Shown: positions 38,194 to 46,523 of the stretch, piece by piece | Numbering within the stretch: position 1 is the first letter of the stretch | How the letters are laid out: each line of letters begins with the position of its first letter | Origin: Streptomyces lydicus | Lineage (GTDB): Bacteria > Actinomycetota > Actinomycetes > Streptomycetales > Streptomycetaceae | Reading direction: 5' to 3' | DNA length: 64,000 nucleotides | Assembly (NCBI RefSeq): GCF_000717345.1 | Contig: NZ_JNZA01000005.1 | Location: 180,310 to 244,309, forward strand | Notes under the pieces: generated by a model | Told to the model about the DNA's origin: nothing | Databases searched by the model: none | Seen by the model: only the letters and a program-made list of their open reading frames with translations | Translations under genes and position numbers: made by a program

Positions 38194-38612
38194 CCCCGTC
38201 CGGCTCTCCCCGGTCCGGCACGGGATCGCCCGACCCGGGGGCTTCCGATGCGGGCTCTCTCGGGGCGGGGCCTCACCACCCGAGGTCTCCCGACATGGGG
38301 CCGCCCGACGTCGGGTCTCCCGGTCCGCCCGCTCTCGACCCGGAGGCCGTCGGCCTCCCCGAGGCGGGTGTCCCCGACCGTAAGGAGACCGAGGTACGGC
38401 GGATGCTGGCCGGGCCGCATCCGCCCGTGCCGCCCGACCTGGCCGCCCGGGCCCTCGCCCGGGGCCGCCGGTTCCTCGCCCACCGCCGGCTGCTGCGCCG
38501 CGTCGGCTGCCTGCTCGCGGTGCTGGCGCTGGCGGCGCTGGCCTGGCTGGCGATGAGCCGGCCCTGGCTGCCGCCGCCGGCGCACACCACCCCTCCCGCG
38601 GAGGGGTGGTGA
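38190..38612 (+). CDS. Single-pass membrane protein coupled to sigma-like gene
   Basis: A 140-aa protein starting GTG at 38190, overlapping the previous stop (GTGA). The N-terminal 60 residues are a low-complexity Pro/Gly/Ser-rich stretch. Then comes a cytosolic segment (TEVRRMLAGPHPPVPPDLAA) followed by a basic helix and one transmembrane segment (about residues 103-122, VGCLLAVLALAALAWLAM). It could anchor or restrain the sigma-like factor, but it lacks a recognisable zinc anti-sigma HxxxCxxC motif. Role is inferred from coupling only. Confidence 0.65.
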   Translation: MTPSGSPRSGTGSPDPGASDAGSLGAGPHHPRSPDMGPPDVGSPGPPALDPEAVGLPEAGVPDRKETEVRRMLAGPHPPVPPDLAARALARGRRFLAHRRLLRRVGCLLAVLALAALAWLAMSRPWLPPPAHTTPPAEGW

Positions 38613-38687
38613 AGCACGGCCGCGGCGCCGGTCAGCCCGCCGGTCGGGCGGGCCGACCGGCGCCGGGGTTCAGACCACCTTCCGGGT

Positions 38688-39848
38688 TCAGCCCAGCGCC
38701 TGGGTCAGGTCGGCCAGCAGGTCGTCGGCGGACTCGATGCCGACCGAGAGGCGCACGAGGTCGTTGGGGACCTCCAGCGCGGAACCGGCCGTCGAGGCGT
38801 GGGTCATCCGCCCCGGGTGCTCGATCAGCGACTCGACGCCGCCGAGCGACTCGCCGAGGGTGAACAGCTGGGCACGGTTGCACACCTCGACCGCCGCCTG
38901 TTCACCGCCCGCGACCTGGAACGACACCATGCCGCCGAAGGCGCGCATCTGCTTGGCGGCGATCTCGTGGCCCGGGTGCTCGGCCAGTCCCGGGTAGTAG
39001 ACGCGGGTCACCTTCTTGTGGGAGGCGAGCAGCTCCGCGACGCGCGCCGCGTTCGCGCTGTGCCGGTCCATGCGTACGGCCAGCGTCTTGATGCCACGCA
39101 TCACCAGCCAGGCGTCGAAGGGGCCGGCGATCGCACCCATCGCGTTCTGGTGGTAGGCGAGTTCCTCGCCGAGGGCGTCGTCGTTGACGACCAGGGCGCC
39201 ACCGACCACGTCCGAGTGACCGCCCATGTACTTGGTGGTGGAGTAGACCACCACGTCCGCACCGAGGGCGAGCGGCTGCTGGAGGTAGGGGCTGGCGAAG
39301 GTGTTGTCGACGACGAGCCGGGCGCCGGCCTCGCGGGCGATGCCGGCCAGCGCCTCGATGTCGGTGATGCCGAGCAGGGGGTTGCTGGGCGTCTCCACCC
39401 AGACCACCTTCGTACGGGGCCGCAGCGCCTCGCGTACGGCCTTCGGGTCGGAGGTGTCGGCCACCGACCACTCCACGCCCCACCGCTCGACGACCTTGGC
39501 GAAGAGACGGAACGTGCCGCCGTAGGCGTCGTTCGGGATGACCACGTGGTCCCCGGGGGACAGCAGGGTCCGCAGCAGGCAGTCCTCGGCGGCGAGGCCG
39601 GAGGCGAAGGCGAGGCCGCGGCGGCCGCCGTCGAGGGCGGCGAGATTCTCTTCCAGGGCGGTACGGGTCGGGTTGGCGCTGCGGCTGTACTCGTAGCCGC
39701 CGCGCAGCCCGCCCACGCCGTCCTGCTTGTACGTGGATACCTGGTAGATGGGCGGCACCACCGCGCCGGTGGCCTGGTCGGGCTCCTGACCTGCGTGGAT
39801 GGCGAGGGTCTCAAAGTGCTGGTGTCGCTGGTCGCGCTGATCGCTCAT
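38688..39848 (-). CDS. metB: Cystathionine gamma-synthase
   Basis: A 386-aa Cys/Met-metabolism PLP enzyme. The PLP lysine is in VVYSTTKYMGGHSDVVGG. Typical MetB stretches are TLAIHAGQEPD, YEYSRSANPTR, FASGLAAE and HPGRMTHAST near the end. It would join O-succinyl- or O-acetyl-homoserine with cysteine; gamma-lyase activity cannot be excluded from sequence. ATG at 39848 (MSDQRDQRHQHFETLA) was selected as the N-terminus begins with the family motif; the frame is open 174 bp upstream into a promoter-like region. Confidence 0.9.
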   Translation of the reverse strand: MSDQRDQRHQHFETLAIHAGQEPDQATGAVVPPIYQVSTYKQDGVGGLRGGYEYSRSANPTRTALEENLAALDGGRRGLAFASGLAAEDCLLRTLLSPGDHVVIPNDAYGGTFRLFAKVVERWGVEWSVADTSDPKAVREALRPRTKVVWVETPSNPLLGITDIEALAGIAREAGARLVVDNTFASPYLQQPLALGADVVVYSTTKYMGGHSDVVGGALVVNDDALGEELAYHQNAMGAIAGPFDAWLVMRGIKTLAVRMDRHSANAARVAELLASHKKVTRVYYPGLAEHPGHEIAAKQMRAFGGMVSFQVAGGEQAAVEVCNRAQLFTLGESLGGVESLIEHPGRMTHASTAGSALEVPNDLVRLSVGIESADDLLADLTQALG

Positions 39849-40054
39849 GCCTGCCGAGGGTAGTCGCCCGCGCGGCCGGCCTTCCCGGAACTTTCTGGTT
39901 CGCTTGATAGTGGATACATACAAGAAGCCGCACCCCTGTTCCCACCACGCCCCGACGCCAGCCCCACTCCCGCCCACCGACGCCGGCCCACCGCCCACCA
40001 ACCACCGGTGGCTCCAGCTCACTGATCTCAGATCTCAGGTACAGGACACCCCTC

Positions 40055-41179
40055 ATGGACGCACTGCTGGTTCTCCTCGCCGCGCTCGCGCTCGGCGGCC
40101 TCGTCTTCCTCCCCTGGATGCGACGCCGGCGGGCCGTCCGGGACACCCGGCAGGGCCTGATGGTGGCCTCGGACCCGATGGCGGGCTACGGCTTCGTACC
40201 GCTGGACCAGCTCGACGTACGGCTGCCGGGCCCCGACCAGGAACTGGAGGACGCGCTCGCCGAGATCCGCCGGACGCACGACTGGCGCCCGGCGGCCGCG
40301 CTGCTGAAGTCCACCGGCGACGACTGGGAGCGCCGCTGGCAGCGGGTGCAGACGCTGGCCGGCGCCGCCGCCTTCGAGCTGGCCGAGGGGGCGCAGGAGG
40401 GCGGGCGCCGCACCGGCGGCATCTGGCTGCGCACCTGGCGTTCGGAGGCGCCCAAGGACCCCGGCGGCGCCCAGACGCACGCCCAGTTCCTCGTCGTCCA
40501 GGCGCTGCGCGACCCGGGCTCCCAGGACTTCCGCATGATCCTCGAAGAGGCCCGTACGGTCTGCCACGAGGCGGGGCTGCTGGCCCCGGGCAGCCCGATC
40601 CCGTACATCATCGAGCTCGCCGCCGCCCGCGGCCTGGGCGACCGCCCCGCCGACTACGAGGAGCTCTGGTCCAAGGTCGTCCAGCGCGCCCCGCAGCACA
40701 TGGGCGCGCACCTCGCCGCCCTCCCCTACTGGTCGCAGAAGTGGCACGGCTCCCGCCAGGAGGCCGAGGAGTTCGCCGAACGCGCCGCCGCCGGCGCCCC
40801 CTCCGGCACCCTCCTTCCCGCCCTCCCCCTCTTCGCGGTGTACGAGCACCTTCCCGAGGCCAACATGGTCCGCAGCCTCTATCAGAGCGCGGTCGTCGAG
40901 CGCGCCATCGAGGGCGCCCACTTCGCCCTCCGCGAGGCCCCCGCCGACCACCCCATGGCGCCGCACGTCCGCCACCTGCTCGTCTGGTTCCTGGTACGCG
41001 CCGAGCGCTACGCCGAGGCCATGGAGCAGCTCCGCCTCGTCGACGGCCACGTGGGCGCGGTCCCCTGGTCCTACGGCCGCAGCCCCGCCGCCGAGTACGC
41101 CGCCTACCGCGCCCTGGCCATCGCCGGCTGGGAACAACTCGGCGGCACCTCCACCGGCTTCCCCCAGGACCGCCCGTAA
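40055..41179 (+). CDS. Hypothetical protein, N-terminal anchor and helical repeats
   Basis: A 374-aa protein. Residues 2-19 ([18 protein letters not shown]) form a signal-anchor helix followed by basic MRRRRAVRD. The remainder is largely alpha-helical with TPR-like pairs ([40 protein letters not shown]), placing a helical domain in the cytosol under the membrane. No catalytic motif is recognised. It is divergent from metB. Widely conserved in streptomycetes at this position as far as general knowledge goes, function unknown. Confidence 0.8.
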   Translation: MDALLVLLAALALGGLVFLPWMRRRRAVRDTRQGLMVASDPMAGYGFVPLDQLDVRLPGPDQELEDALAEIRRTHDWRPAAALLKSTGDDWERRWQRVQTLAGAAAFELAEGAQEGGRRTGGIWLRTWRSEAPKDPGGAQTHAQFLVVQALRDPGSQDFRMILEEARTVCHEAGLLAPGSPIPYIIELAAARGLGDRPADYEELWSKVVQRAPQHMGAHLAALPYWSQKWHGSRQEAEEFAERAAAGAPSGTLLPALPLFAVYEHLPEANMVRSLYQSAVVERAIEGAHFALREAPADHPMAPHVRHLLVWFLVRAERYAEAMEQLRLVDGHVGAVPWSYGRSPAAEYAAYRALAIAGWEQLGGTSTGFPQDRP

Positions 41180-41357
41180 AAAACGCCCCGCAAAAGGCCC
41201 CGGAGCACCACCCCCTCCCCGGAATGCCACCCCCACCCCCAGCGTTGCCCCAATGACCGGCGCATCATCCACTCACCACCCACAGCTCACCACCTACGGC
41301 TCACCGCTCACCCGCTGTCCTCGCTCGCCCGTTCGCCGCCCCTGGAGCTTGATCCTG

Positions 41358-42032
41358 ATGCTGTTCTCCCGCTTCAAGACCCACCTCCCCACCCCCGAGG
41401 AAGCGCTCGAAGGCCGCCCCGAGCGGGCCTTCACCGTCCCCGACCGGCACACCGTCCTCGGCAACCCGCTCCTCGGCCCCTACCCGGACGGCCTGGAGAT
41501 CGCCGACTTCGGCCTGGGCTGCTTCTGGGGCGCCGAGCGAAAGTTCTGGCAGGCCGAGGGCGTATGGACGACGCTCGTCGGCTACCAGGGCGGTCACACC
41601 CCCCACCCCACATACGAAGAGGTCTGCAGCGGCCACACCGGCCACACCGAGGCCGTACGCGTCGTCTACGACCCGGCCGTCGTCCCGTACACGGCCCTCC
41701 TGAAGCTCTTCTGGGAGTCCCACGACCCCACCCAGGGCTTCCGCCAGGGCAACGACGTCGGCACCCAGTACCGCTCCGCGATCTACACCCACTCCCCCGC
41801 CCAGCAACAGGCCGCCGAGTCCTCCCGCGACGCCTACCGCACCGTCCTCCAGAACTCCGGCTACGCCGACATCACCACCGAAATCCTCCCCGCCGACACC
41901 ACCCGCCCCTTCTACCCGGCCGAGGGCTACCACCAGCAGTATCTTTCAAGCAGCAAAAACCCGAACGGGTACTGCGGGATCGGGGGGACGGGCGTCTCTT
42001 GCCCGATCGGCGTGGCCAAGGCGGATGGCTGA
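41358..42032 (+). CDS. msrA: Peptide methionine sulfoxide reductase, element-altered tail
   Basis: A 224-aa MsrA that reduces methionine-S-sulfoxide in proteins. The catalytic motif [14 protein letters not shown] and the conserved [23 protein letters not shown] are clear. The recycling Cys residues are in [13 protein letters not shown]. The last 30 or so codons, after the 14-bp core ending at 41941, differ from the chromosomal version found at 57,009-57,107 and contain a two-codon insertion ([10 protein letters not shown] instead of YLDKNPGG). So the mobile element supplies a replacement tail that keeps the enzyme whole. ATG at 41358 chosen. Reconstructed native length is 222 aa. Confidence 0.9.
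   Translation: MLFSRFKTHLPTPEEALEGRPERAFTVPDRHTVLGNPLLGPYPDGLEIADFGLGCFWGAERKFWQAEGVWTTLVGYQGGHTPHPTYEEVCSGHTGHTEAVRVVYDPAVVPYTALLKLFWESHDPTQGFRQGNDVGTQYRSAIYTHSPAQQQAAESSRDAYRTVLQNSGYADITTEILPADTTRPFYPAEGYHQQYLSSSKNPNGYCGIGGTGVSCPIGVAKADG
41928..41947 (+). other. Left attachment junction (attL) in msrA
   Basis: TACCACCAGCAGTA at 41928-41941 equals the sequence at 57009-57022 next to the serine integrase. The left flank is msrA. The right flank (TCTTTC) is element DNA, because the same ACCAGCAGTATCTTTC recurs at 42380. The exact 2-bp crossover cannot be placed by eye. Confidence 0.75.
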
Positions 42033-42363
42033 GCAACTGTCACCGGAAGACACGGCGACGCTGCGGGCGCTACTGGCCGGCTCGGATCCGGTGAGCAACG
42101 CCCTGCTGGCCCAGATTCCCCACACACAGGTAGTGGGCAGGTGTGGCTGCGGCTGCGTGACGGTCGATCTGGAGGTGGACCGTGCGACGGCGGCTCCTGC
42201 GCCGCCGCATGACAATCCGGCCGTGGATGCCTGGTACGACGCCCCGTACTTGGCCGGCGTCATGGTCTGCACCGAGGGCGGCTACCTCTCCCTCCTGGAG
42301 ATCTACTCAGTCTCCGACGAACCGATCACCGCATGGCCGGACGTACGCTTCATCGAACGATGA
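42025..42363 (+). CDS. Hypothetical protein overlapping msrA
   Basis: A 112-aa protein beginning [19 protein letters not shown]. It overlaps the msrA stop region by 8 bp, so it is translated with the altered msrA. Residues about 32-50 ([17 protein letters not shown]) hold three close Cys residues, possibly a metal site. The C-terminal half ([20 protein letters not shown] ... ITAWPDVRF) looks like a compact beta-rich domain. Not recognised by function. It lies inside the left junction, so it is element-borne cargo; the native gene after msrA is the different one at 57107. Confidence 0.72.
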   Translation: MAEQLSPEDTATLRALLAGSDPVSNALLAQIPHTQVVGRCGCGCVTVDLEVDRATAAPAPPHDNPAVDAWYDAPYLAGVMVCTEGGYLSLLEIYSVSDEPITAWPDVRFIER

Positions 42364-42379
42364 GCAAGTGAGCACCCGG

Positions 42380-42395
42380 ACCAGCAGTATCTTTC
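42380..42395 (+). repeat. Internal second att-core-like sequence
   Basis: ACCAGCAGTATCTTTC is identical over 16 bp to 41932-41947 in msrA. It marks a second junction 448 bp further in, consistent with stepwise (accreted) insertions at the same target. Confidence 0.65.
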
Positions 42396-42609
42396 CGAAG
42401 GCGGCTGGGGCTCGTGTCTGACCGGCCCGCGCCCGTCGAGGAATGACCTTGGGAATCTCGGCCGGAACAGGACGTATGGACTAACGCCCCGCTTGGCACG
42501 GATGACATAGCAAGGCAAAACCCACAACCAGCACTCATCCGCCTACCTGAGCCGCTTTCCAGCCAAGGAGAGGCAGTACCGTACAGACGGCGGGAGCAAA
42601 CCCACCAAA

Positions 42610-43038
42610 ATGCAGGCTATGGCAACCTCGGGGGCAGCAGGAAAAGGGCTTGGTGGTCTTGGCAAGTGGTGGGGGGTCCTAAGTGGCCTTCTGCTAATCG
42701 CCGCGTGGATCAACCATGCGGCAGGACCAGTCGTGGTGATCGTGCTCTCAGCAGTCACTACCGCGTGGTGCTTCTTCCGAGCTCCTGTTACGTGTGGCGC
42801 TCCGGTCCGCGGGAGAGATGACGGTTGCCGGAACAATGCTTCGGGACTTCTCATGGGATGTCCGCAGGTCCGCCAGCACCGCTGGGAGAGGCTTAAGGTG
42901 TTGGTCCTCCGACGCCAGCTACGCGCCTTCTGCTCGGGCCTGTTCTCGGACGGCAAGGCCATCATCGTCACGCTCGCAGGCGTAGGGAGCTTTGTCTCCG
43001 GCCTCGTCGCCCTTGTCCCGGGCGTCGTCATCCACTGA
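42610..43038 (+). CDS. Mobile-element-type small membrane protein
   Basis: A 142-aa protein with two hydrophobic segments near the N-terminus (GVLSGLLLIAAWINHAAG and VVVIVLSAVTTAWCFF), a Cys-rich middle (CGAPVRGRDDGCRNNASGLLMGC) and a C-terminal hydrophobic hairpin (AIIVTLAGVGSFVSGLVALVPG). The Cys/His pattern C-x12-C-x10-C-x7-H suggests a metal-binding knuckle. Similar proteins are common on integrated elements of streptomycetes, function unknown. ATG at 42610 or 42619. Its position between two msrA-tail relics fits an older inserted piece. Confidence 0.68.
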   Translation: MQAMATSGAAGKGLGGLGKWWGVLSGLLLIAAWINHAAGPVVVIVLSAVTTAWCFFRAPVTCGAPVRGRDDGCRNNASGLLMGCPQVRQHRWERLKVLVLRRQLRAFCSGLFSDGKAIIVTLAGVGSFVSGLVALVPGVVIH

Positions 43039-43083
43039 CCGACCGAGCCAATCACGAGGCAACACAACCCGTTAGGGACGACC

Positions 43084-43114
43084 GTGAGCTGCCCAGTGGG
43101 CGTGGCACCGACGG
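43084..43114 (+). pseudogene. Relic of an msrA 3' end
   Basis: The stretch starting GTGAGCTGCCCAGTGGGCGT and ending ACCGACGG closely matches the native msrA tail at about 57069-57104 (encoding VSCPVGVAP). It is one of four msrA-tail-like traces in the window and is not linked to an msrA reading frame. Confidence 0.6.
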
Positions 43115-43131
43115 GGACTGACTCAGAGGCG

Positions 43132-43602
43132 TCACCCCAGGTAGGGGCGCTCCCGATTCTCCAGGAAGTGCCGAATGCGGAGCTTCTGCGTGTGGTGCAT
43201 CGGGAGGTCGCCGATCTCATCGGGGTGGATGAATCGCAGCTCCGTCGACTCATCCGAGATGGCAAGCTGCCCCCCGACGAGGCGCGCGGTGAAGCACACG
43301 TTGAACTGCCGCCGCACCTCCCCGTCCGTATAGGCGATCACGTGACGGGGATCGGTGTACGTCCCCACTAGCCCCGTGATCTCCACATCCAGCCCGGTCT
43401 CCTCCTTGACCTCCCGGACCGCGGTGCCGGGAAGCGAGTCGGTCATCTCCATGCCGCCGCCGGGCAGGGCCCAGAGGTCGTTGTCCCGGCGTCGCTGGAG
43501 CAGGATGCGGCCCTCGTCGTCGGTCACCACTGCTGAAGCGGCAACGACGAGGCTGTTGGGCTCGGGGGCATCGGGATCGTCGTAGTACTCGGTGCGCGAC
43601 AG
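43132..43602 (-). CDS. NUDIX hydrolase
   Basis: A 156-aa NUDIX protein. The NUDIX box reads G-x5-E-x5-[UA]-x-R-E-x2-E-E-x-[22 protein letters not shown] then ETGLDV, with the metal-binding REVKEETG. Such enzymes hydrolyse nucleoside-diphosphate derivatives. The frame extends to a CTG at 43602 (reading [17 protein letters not shown]), with GAGGAG overlapping the previous gene's stop in the right position. If CTG is not used, the next start is a GTG at 43530, which would lose the conserved N-terminus. A frameshifted second copy lies at 62597-63091. Confidence 0.82.
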   Translation of the reverse strand: MSRTEYYDDPDAPEPNSLVVAASAVVTDDEGRILLQRRRDNDLWALPGGGMEMTDSLPGTAVREVKEETGLDVEITGLVGTYTDPRHVIAYTDGEVRRQFNVCFTARLVGGQLAISDESTELRFIHPDEIGDLPMHHTQKLRIRHFLENRERPYLG

Positions 43603-43605
43603 GGT

Positions 43606-44349
43606 TCACTCCTCGGGTGCAGGCTTCGCCGTCGTCCAGACCGCGTCGAAGCTCTGGGCGTAGGTGTCGAAGATTCCACCATCCCCGTTGCGACGAAGGT
43701 GCCATACCGGTGCCCCATAAGCGTTCACGCCCCAGACATGGGCATTGGCCAGAAGCTGATCGTCCGCCCGGTAGATGGAGTTGTACAGCGTGGTTCCGTG
43801 GGTCCGGATCTCGACTCCGGGTACCCCGAGGAGCGGCCGGTAGTGCATGAGGGCGAGCCGGCATCGGGATTCGATGCCGTGCCCGAACCGTTCTTCCTCG
43901 CCGCGCTGCCGCACGTTTTCGCTCTCCGCATCACCCAACGCGATGCGGACGGAGCACCCTTCGGCGGCGCGCTCACGAAGCAGGTCGTTCAGGCGGGGAA
44001 ACCCCTCGTGCAGGAAGACCGCCGCGTAGACGAGTACGTCGATGGTCTCGCGGGCCTCCGCCAGCATGTCCGTGAACGTGGATACGGGAACGTCCGCCCG
44101 CTGGTCGTACAACGCGACCAGCTCGAAGCTGACAGCGCGGGCAGAGCGTGCTTGCCTGAGCGCCGGCCAGAGTGCATGCACGTCTTCTCCTAACGTCTCA
44201 GCCGCCAGCAGGGCCGTCGCCCGTCGCGGGGTCCGGCCCAAGTTGACCCATCGCTCAACGGACTTGGGGTCTACCTGAGCCCTGGCTGCGAGGGTGGCAT
44301 GGGTCCACCCTCCGGCTGCCATGGCGGCTCGAAGCCTCTCGTTCGGCAT
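43606..44349 (-). CDS. XRE regulator with PLD-like (DUF5919-type) domain
   Basis: A 247-aa protein. The N-terminal HTH (MPNERLRAAMAAGGWTHATL ... VDPKSVERWVNLGRTPRRAT) binds DNA. Residues about 85-240 resemble the phospholipase-D-like domain fused to such regulators (SFELVALYDQRADVPVSTFT; VLVYAAVFLHEGFPRLNDLL; LLANAHVWGVNAYGAPVWHL). No complete HKD motif is seen. The stop codon is 3 bp before the putative NUDIX start, so the two form an operon. It contains a TTA codon (Leu in ETLGEDVH), implying bldA dependence. GGGACGT repeats upstream are probable operators. Confidence 0.82.
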   Translation of the reverse strand: MPNERLRAAMAAGGWTHATLAARAQVDPKSVERWVNLGRTPRRATALLAAETLGEDVHALWPALRQARSARAVSFELVALYDQRADVPVSTFTDMLAEARETIDVLVYAAVFLHEGFPRLNDLLRERAAEGCSVRIALGDAESENVRQRGEEERFGHGIESRCRLALMHYRPLLGVPGVEIRTHGTTLYNSIYRADDQLLANAHVWGVNAYGAPVWHLRRNGDGGIFDTYAQSFDAVWTTAKPAPEE

Positions 44350-44371
44350 CCGCAGTCTCTCCCTGGAAGTT

Positions 44372-44412
44372 GGGACGTTGCTAGGGACGTTCTACCTCCT
44401 CTGGGACGTCCC
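44372..44412. promoter_or_regulatory. GGGACGT direct repeats (operator candidates)
   Basis: GGGACGT occurs at 44372-44378, 44384-44390 and 44403-44409. The last is part of the perfect palindrome GGGACGTCCC (44403-44412). They lie in the 119-bp divergent region between the XRE gene and the + strand trio, the expected place for autoregulation. Confidence 0.55.
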
Positions 44413-44468
44413 AAAATGGGTTTTGGGCGAGGTTCCTACGTCCTGGGCACCGCCGTGATCCTCCTTGC

Positions 44469-44693
44469 ATGAGCGACAAGAAAGCCCCCGCAGTGGGCAC
44501 TTTGACGCTGGACACCAGGAGCGGCCGAGTCGGCCGGGTCATGGACTTCAGGTGGTCGCACGTACAACTGCGTCCACCCCAAGGCGGGATCGAATGGGAC
44601 GCGCGCCCGGAGGATCTACGTCCGCTCGGTTCCTGTGACGAGCTGAGTTCGCGGGTGGCCGAGCTCAACGCTCACAGCAGGAGCGGGCTGTGA
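44469..44693 (+). CDS. Small hypothetical protein, first of a coupled trio
   Basis: A 74-aa protein, MSDKKAPAVGTLTLDTRSGR, with a beta-rich core (GRVGRVMDFRWSHVQLRPPQ GGIEWDARPEDLRPL). Trp and Pro content suggests a small SH3-like barrel, but no family is certain. The trio (44469, 44690, 44932) has start-stop overlaps and is divergent from the XRE/NUDIX operon. Such sets recur on actinomycete mobile elements (general knowledge, not checked). Confidence 0.68.
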   Translation: MSDKKAPAVGTLTLDTRSGRVGRVMDFRWSHVQLRPPQGGIEWDARPEDLRPLGSCDELSSRVAELNAHSRSGL

Positions 44694-44935
44694 CCAGGTC
44701 CGTCTTCCGCTATCTCAGATGGACGATGGGACCGGAGACCGCTCCGGAAGCCCCCGAGATGGTGCACGAGTTGGAGTGCATGTCCTGCGACGCCGCAGCA
44801 GACCCCTCGGAAGAGTTTGAGACCGCACGCGACTGGGGCTTCTCGCATACCGGACAACACCCCTCGCACCGCGGGTACCGCGAGACCGTCACACGGTTCT
44901 GGCGCATGACGCCGACGGACAGTGAGTGCCTGTGA
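44690..44935 (+). CDS. Small hypothetical protein, second of the trio
   Basis: An 81-aa protein that starts GTG at 44690, overlapping the preceding stop (GTGA). It has a Cys-x2-Cys (LECMSCDAAADPSEEFETAR) and His residues (SHTGQHPSHRGYRETVTRFW) that could bind zinc together. The pattern C-x2-C-x-n-H resembles small DUF-type proteins found beside XRE regulators in streptomycetes. No enzymatic motif seen. Confidence 0.68.
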   Translation: MTRSVFRYLRWTMGPETAPEAPEMVHELECMSCDAAADPSEEFETARDWGFSHTGQHPSHRGYRETVTRFWRMTPTDSECL

Positions 44936-45024
44936 GACAGCGACTATTCAGCGTTCTGATCGTGGCGTTCTGGGCGGCGATAGTCGTGCCGCTTGTCGTC
45001 ATCAGCACCCCTGACAACGGCTGA
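44932..45024 (+). CDS. Tiny membrane peptide, third of the trio
   Basis: A 30-aa peptide, GTG at 44932, overlapping the previous stop by 4 bp (GTGA). It is nearly all one transmembrane helix (LFSVLIVAFWAAIVVPLVVI) with basic MRQR before it and STPDNG after it. Too short for family assignment. Tight coupling to two upstream genes and a terminator 16 bp after it support it being real; a toxin-like or anchoring peptide is possible. Confidence 0.55.
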   Translation: MRQRLFSVLIVAFWAAIVVPLVVISTPDNG

Positions 45025-45040
45025 CCCAAGACATGTGAGA

Positions 45041-45081
45041 CCGGACCACCCCTCGCCTGGACAGCATCCGGGGTGGTCCGG
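45041..45081 (+). terminator. Terminator after the trio
   Basis: The perfect 12-bp inverted repeat CCGGACCACCCC / GGGGTGGTCCGG with a 17-nt loop lies 16 bp past the 44932 gene. Confidence 0.75.
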
Positions 45082-45194
45082 TCCGGAGCCCTCGCGGACC
45101 CCGGTGCCGATGGTACTGGGGCCGCAGTCATGCCCGTTGACCGGCGGGTGACCGGCCCCAGGTAATCAACTACTGCTCCTGGGAGTGACGTTCT

Positions 45195-45491
45195 GTGCAG
45201 CACGATCCGATGGATCCGAACTTCGACGGCGAGGCTCTGGAACCGGACGGCTGGATGTGGGTACGCGGAGTGGACTACGTGGCCGGCTGGCGGAGCGCGG
45301 TGGACGCTGCGACGGAGCTGAAGGGCGCCATGGATGAGGCGGGCATCGACACGACGGAGGTCATGTCGACGGCATCGACAACAACTGATGGTTCGGGAGT
45401 ACTCCGGCTGTCGCTTCCTGTGGAGGCTGCGCTAGCTCTGGCTAATGCAGCGCGAGAGGAAGCGCTCAGGTGGCGAAGGGCCGGAGCTTAG
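45195..45491 (+). CDS. Small hypothetical acidic protein
   Basis: A 98-aa protein, GTG at 45195 with GGGAGTGACG upstream. Text: DGWMWVRGVDYVAGWRSAVD, then a helix with TELKGAMDEAGID, then VLRLSLPVEAALALANAARE. Net acidic, cytosolic, helix-rich. Similar short proteins with a DGWMWVRG-like start are seen on actinomycete mobile elements, but a function is not known. It is the last gene before the repeat-containing gap at 45.5-45.9 kb. Confidence 0.62.
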   Translation: MQHDPMDPNFDGEALEPDGWMWVRGVDYVAGWRSAVDAATELKGAMDEAGIDTTEVMSTASTTTDGSGVLRLSLPVEAALALANAAREEALRWRRAGA

Positions 45492-45676
45492 GCGATCGAA
45501 GCTGCTGAAGCCGCCTTCACGATCACTGCTTTGTAAGCCTGGAGGTGGCCTCCAAGACATCTGTGGTGGTCACACCACGCGCCGTCGTTTCCGGCACTCG
45601 ACGCAGTCTCTACACTGCCGTCCACCCCAGTTGACCGTGGCTGACCGCCCGAACTGGCACGCATCTGGCACGCGTC

Positions 45677-45800
45677 GATCACCGCCTTAAGAAGTTCGAT
45701 CCAGGTTCCGGGTGTGGCCTCTCTCCGCCGGCCCCTTCGCATTGGGCGCCCCCTTGTCGCTGTCGCGATCCGCCCCGTTGATGTCACTCGTGGATGTCGG
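45677..45800. repeat. Degenerate 125-bp repeat, copy A
   Basis: The segment begins GATCACCGCCTTAAGAAGTT and ends near GTTGATGTCACTCGTGGATG. The same two end blocks occur with the same spacing (101 vs 103 bp) at 48484-48609. The middle is not conserved. The two copies bracket 46-48.4 kb and could be old junctions. Confidence 0.55.
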
Positions 45801-45917
45801 AGATGCGGAACGTGCGCGGTCTGTGCGCCCATGCCCCCTTGTGCAACTCGCAGACCCAACGCATCGTTTGAGTGGATGCTGCTCGGCGTTTTGACGCCTC
45901 AAGGGGGGCGGTACGGT

Positions 45918-46523
45918 GTGGGCTCAGTAACTCCGTGGGCAAGAGAGACATTTGGAAGCCTGGCCAACCAACTGGCCGAAGCCATCCCAGCATGCCTCGT
46001 GCAGGCCCATGAGAGGGCCCGCCATGGCCATGAAGGCGTCAATACTCAAACGCTGGAAGCGTACGGTCACGGGTTGCATGCCGTGCAGTACGAGGCGCTG
46101 GCGGCTGGCCTGGCGCCGCTCGAAGGCGCAACGGCTATACGGCTACAAGGCCGCACGGTCATGGTCATCGGTAATAACGTCATCTATCCAATCAGGTATG
46201 CAAAGAAGGACGTCCCTGTGACCTCGGCACGGCTGCGTCGGGCCGTTGGCTTCCGCGCGGACCTGATCAGGCGCCACGGGCCCGAACCGAGGCAACAGGC
46301 GTTTGACCTGGGCCTCGATGAACTCGACGAACTGGAAGTGCACCCCGACATCGCTCTCCTCCCACCGGAGTACCGGTTGATCACCATCGCGTACGCCTGC
46401 TCGATGGAGCGAGGTGTCATGCGCGTCGAATGGGGCACCGCAGAGCTACGACGCGAGGACCGCTACCTCATCTGGCATCGCCACGAGCGGCTGCTTCCAC
46501 CCGCTGATCCTCGCGCCGCTTAG
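45918..46523 (+). CDS. Hypothetical protein of the island
   Basis: A 201-aa protein. GTG at 45918 is preferred because AAGGGGGGC lies 9 bp upstream; ATG at 45876 would add 14 residues. The text is helix-rich (FGSLANQLAEAIPACLVQAH; LRRAVGFRADLIRRHGPEPR) with acidic ELDELEVHPDIALLP and a beta end (GVMRVEWGTAELRREDRYLI). It has no signal or membrane segment. No family recognised. It stands alone inside the island between degenerate repeats, with codon use less GC3-biased than backbone genes. Confidence 0.62.
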   Translation: MGSVTPWARETFGSLANQLAEAIPACLVQAHERARHGHEGVNTQTLEAYGHGLHAVQYEALAAGLAPLEGATAIRLQGRTVMVIGNNVIYPIRYAKKDVPVTSARLRRAVGFRADLIRRHGPEPRQQAFDLGLDELDELEVHPDIALLPPEYRLITIAYACSMERGVMRVEWGTAELRREDRYLIWHRHERLLPPADPRAA

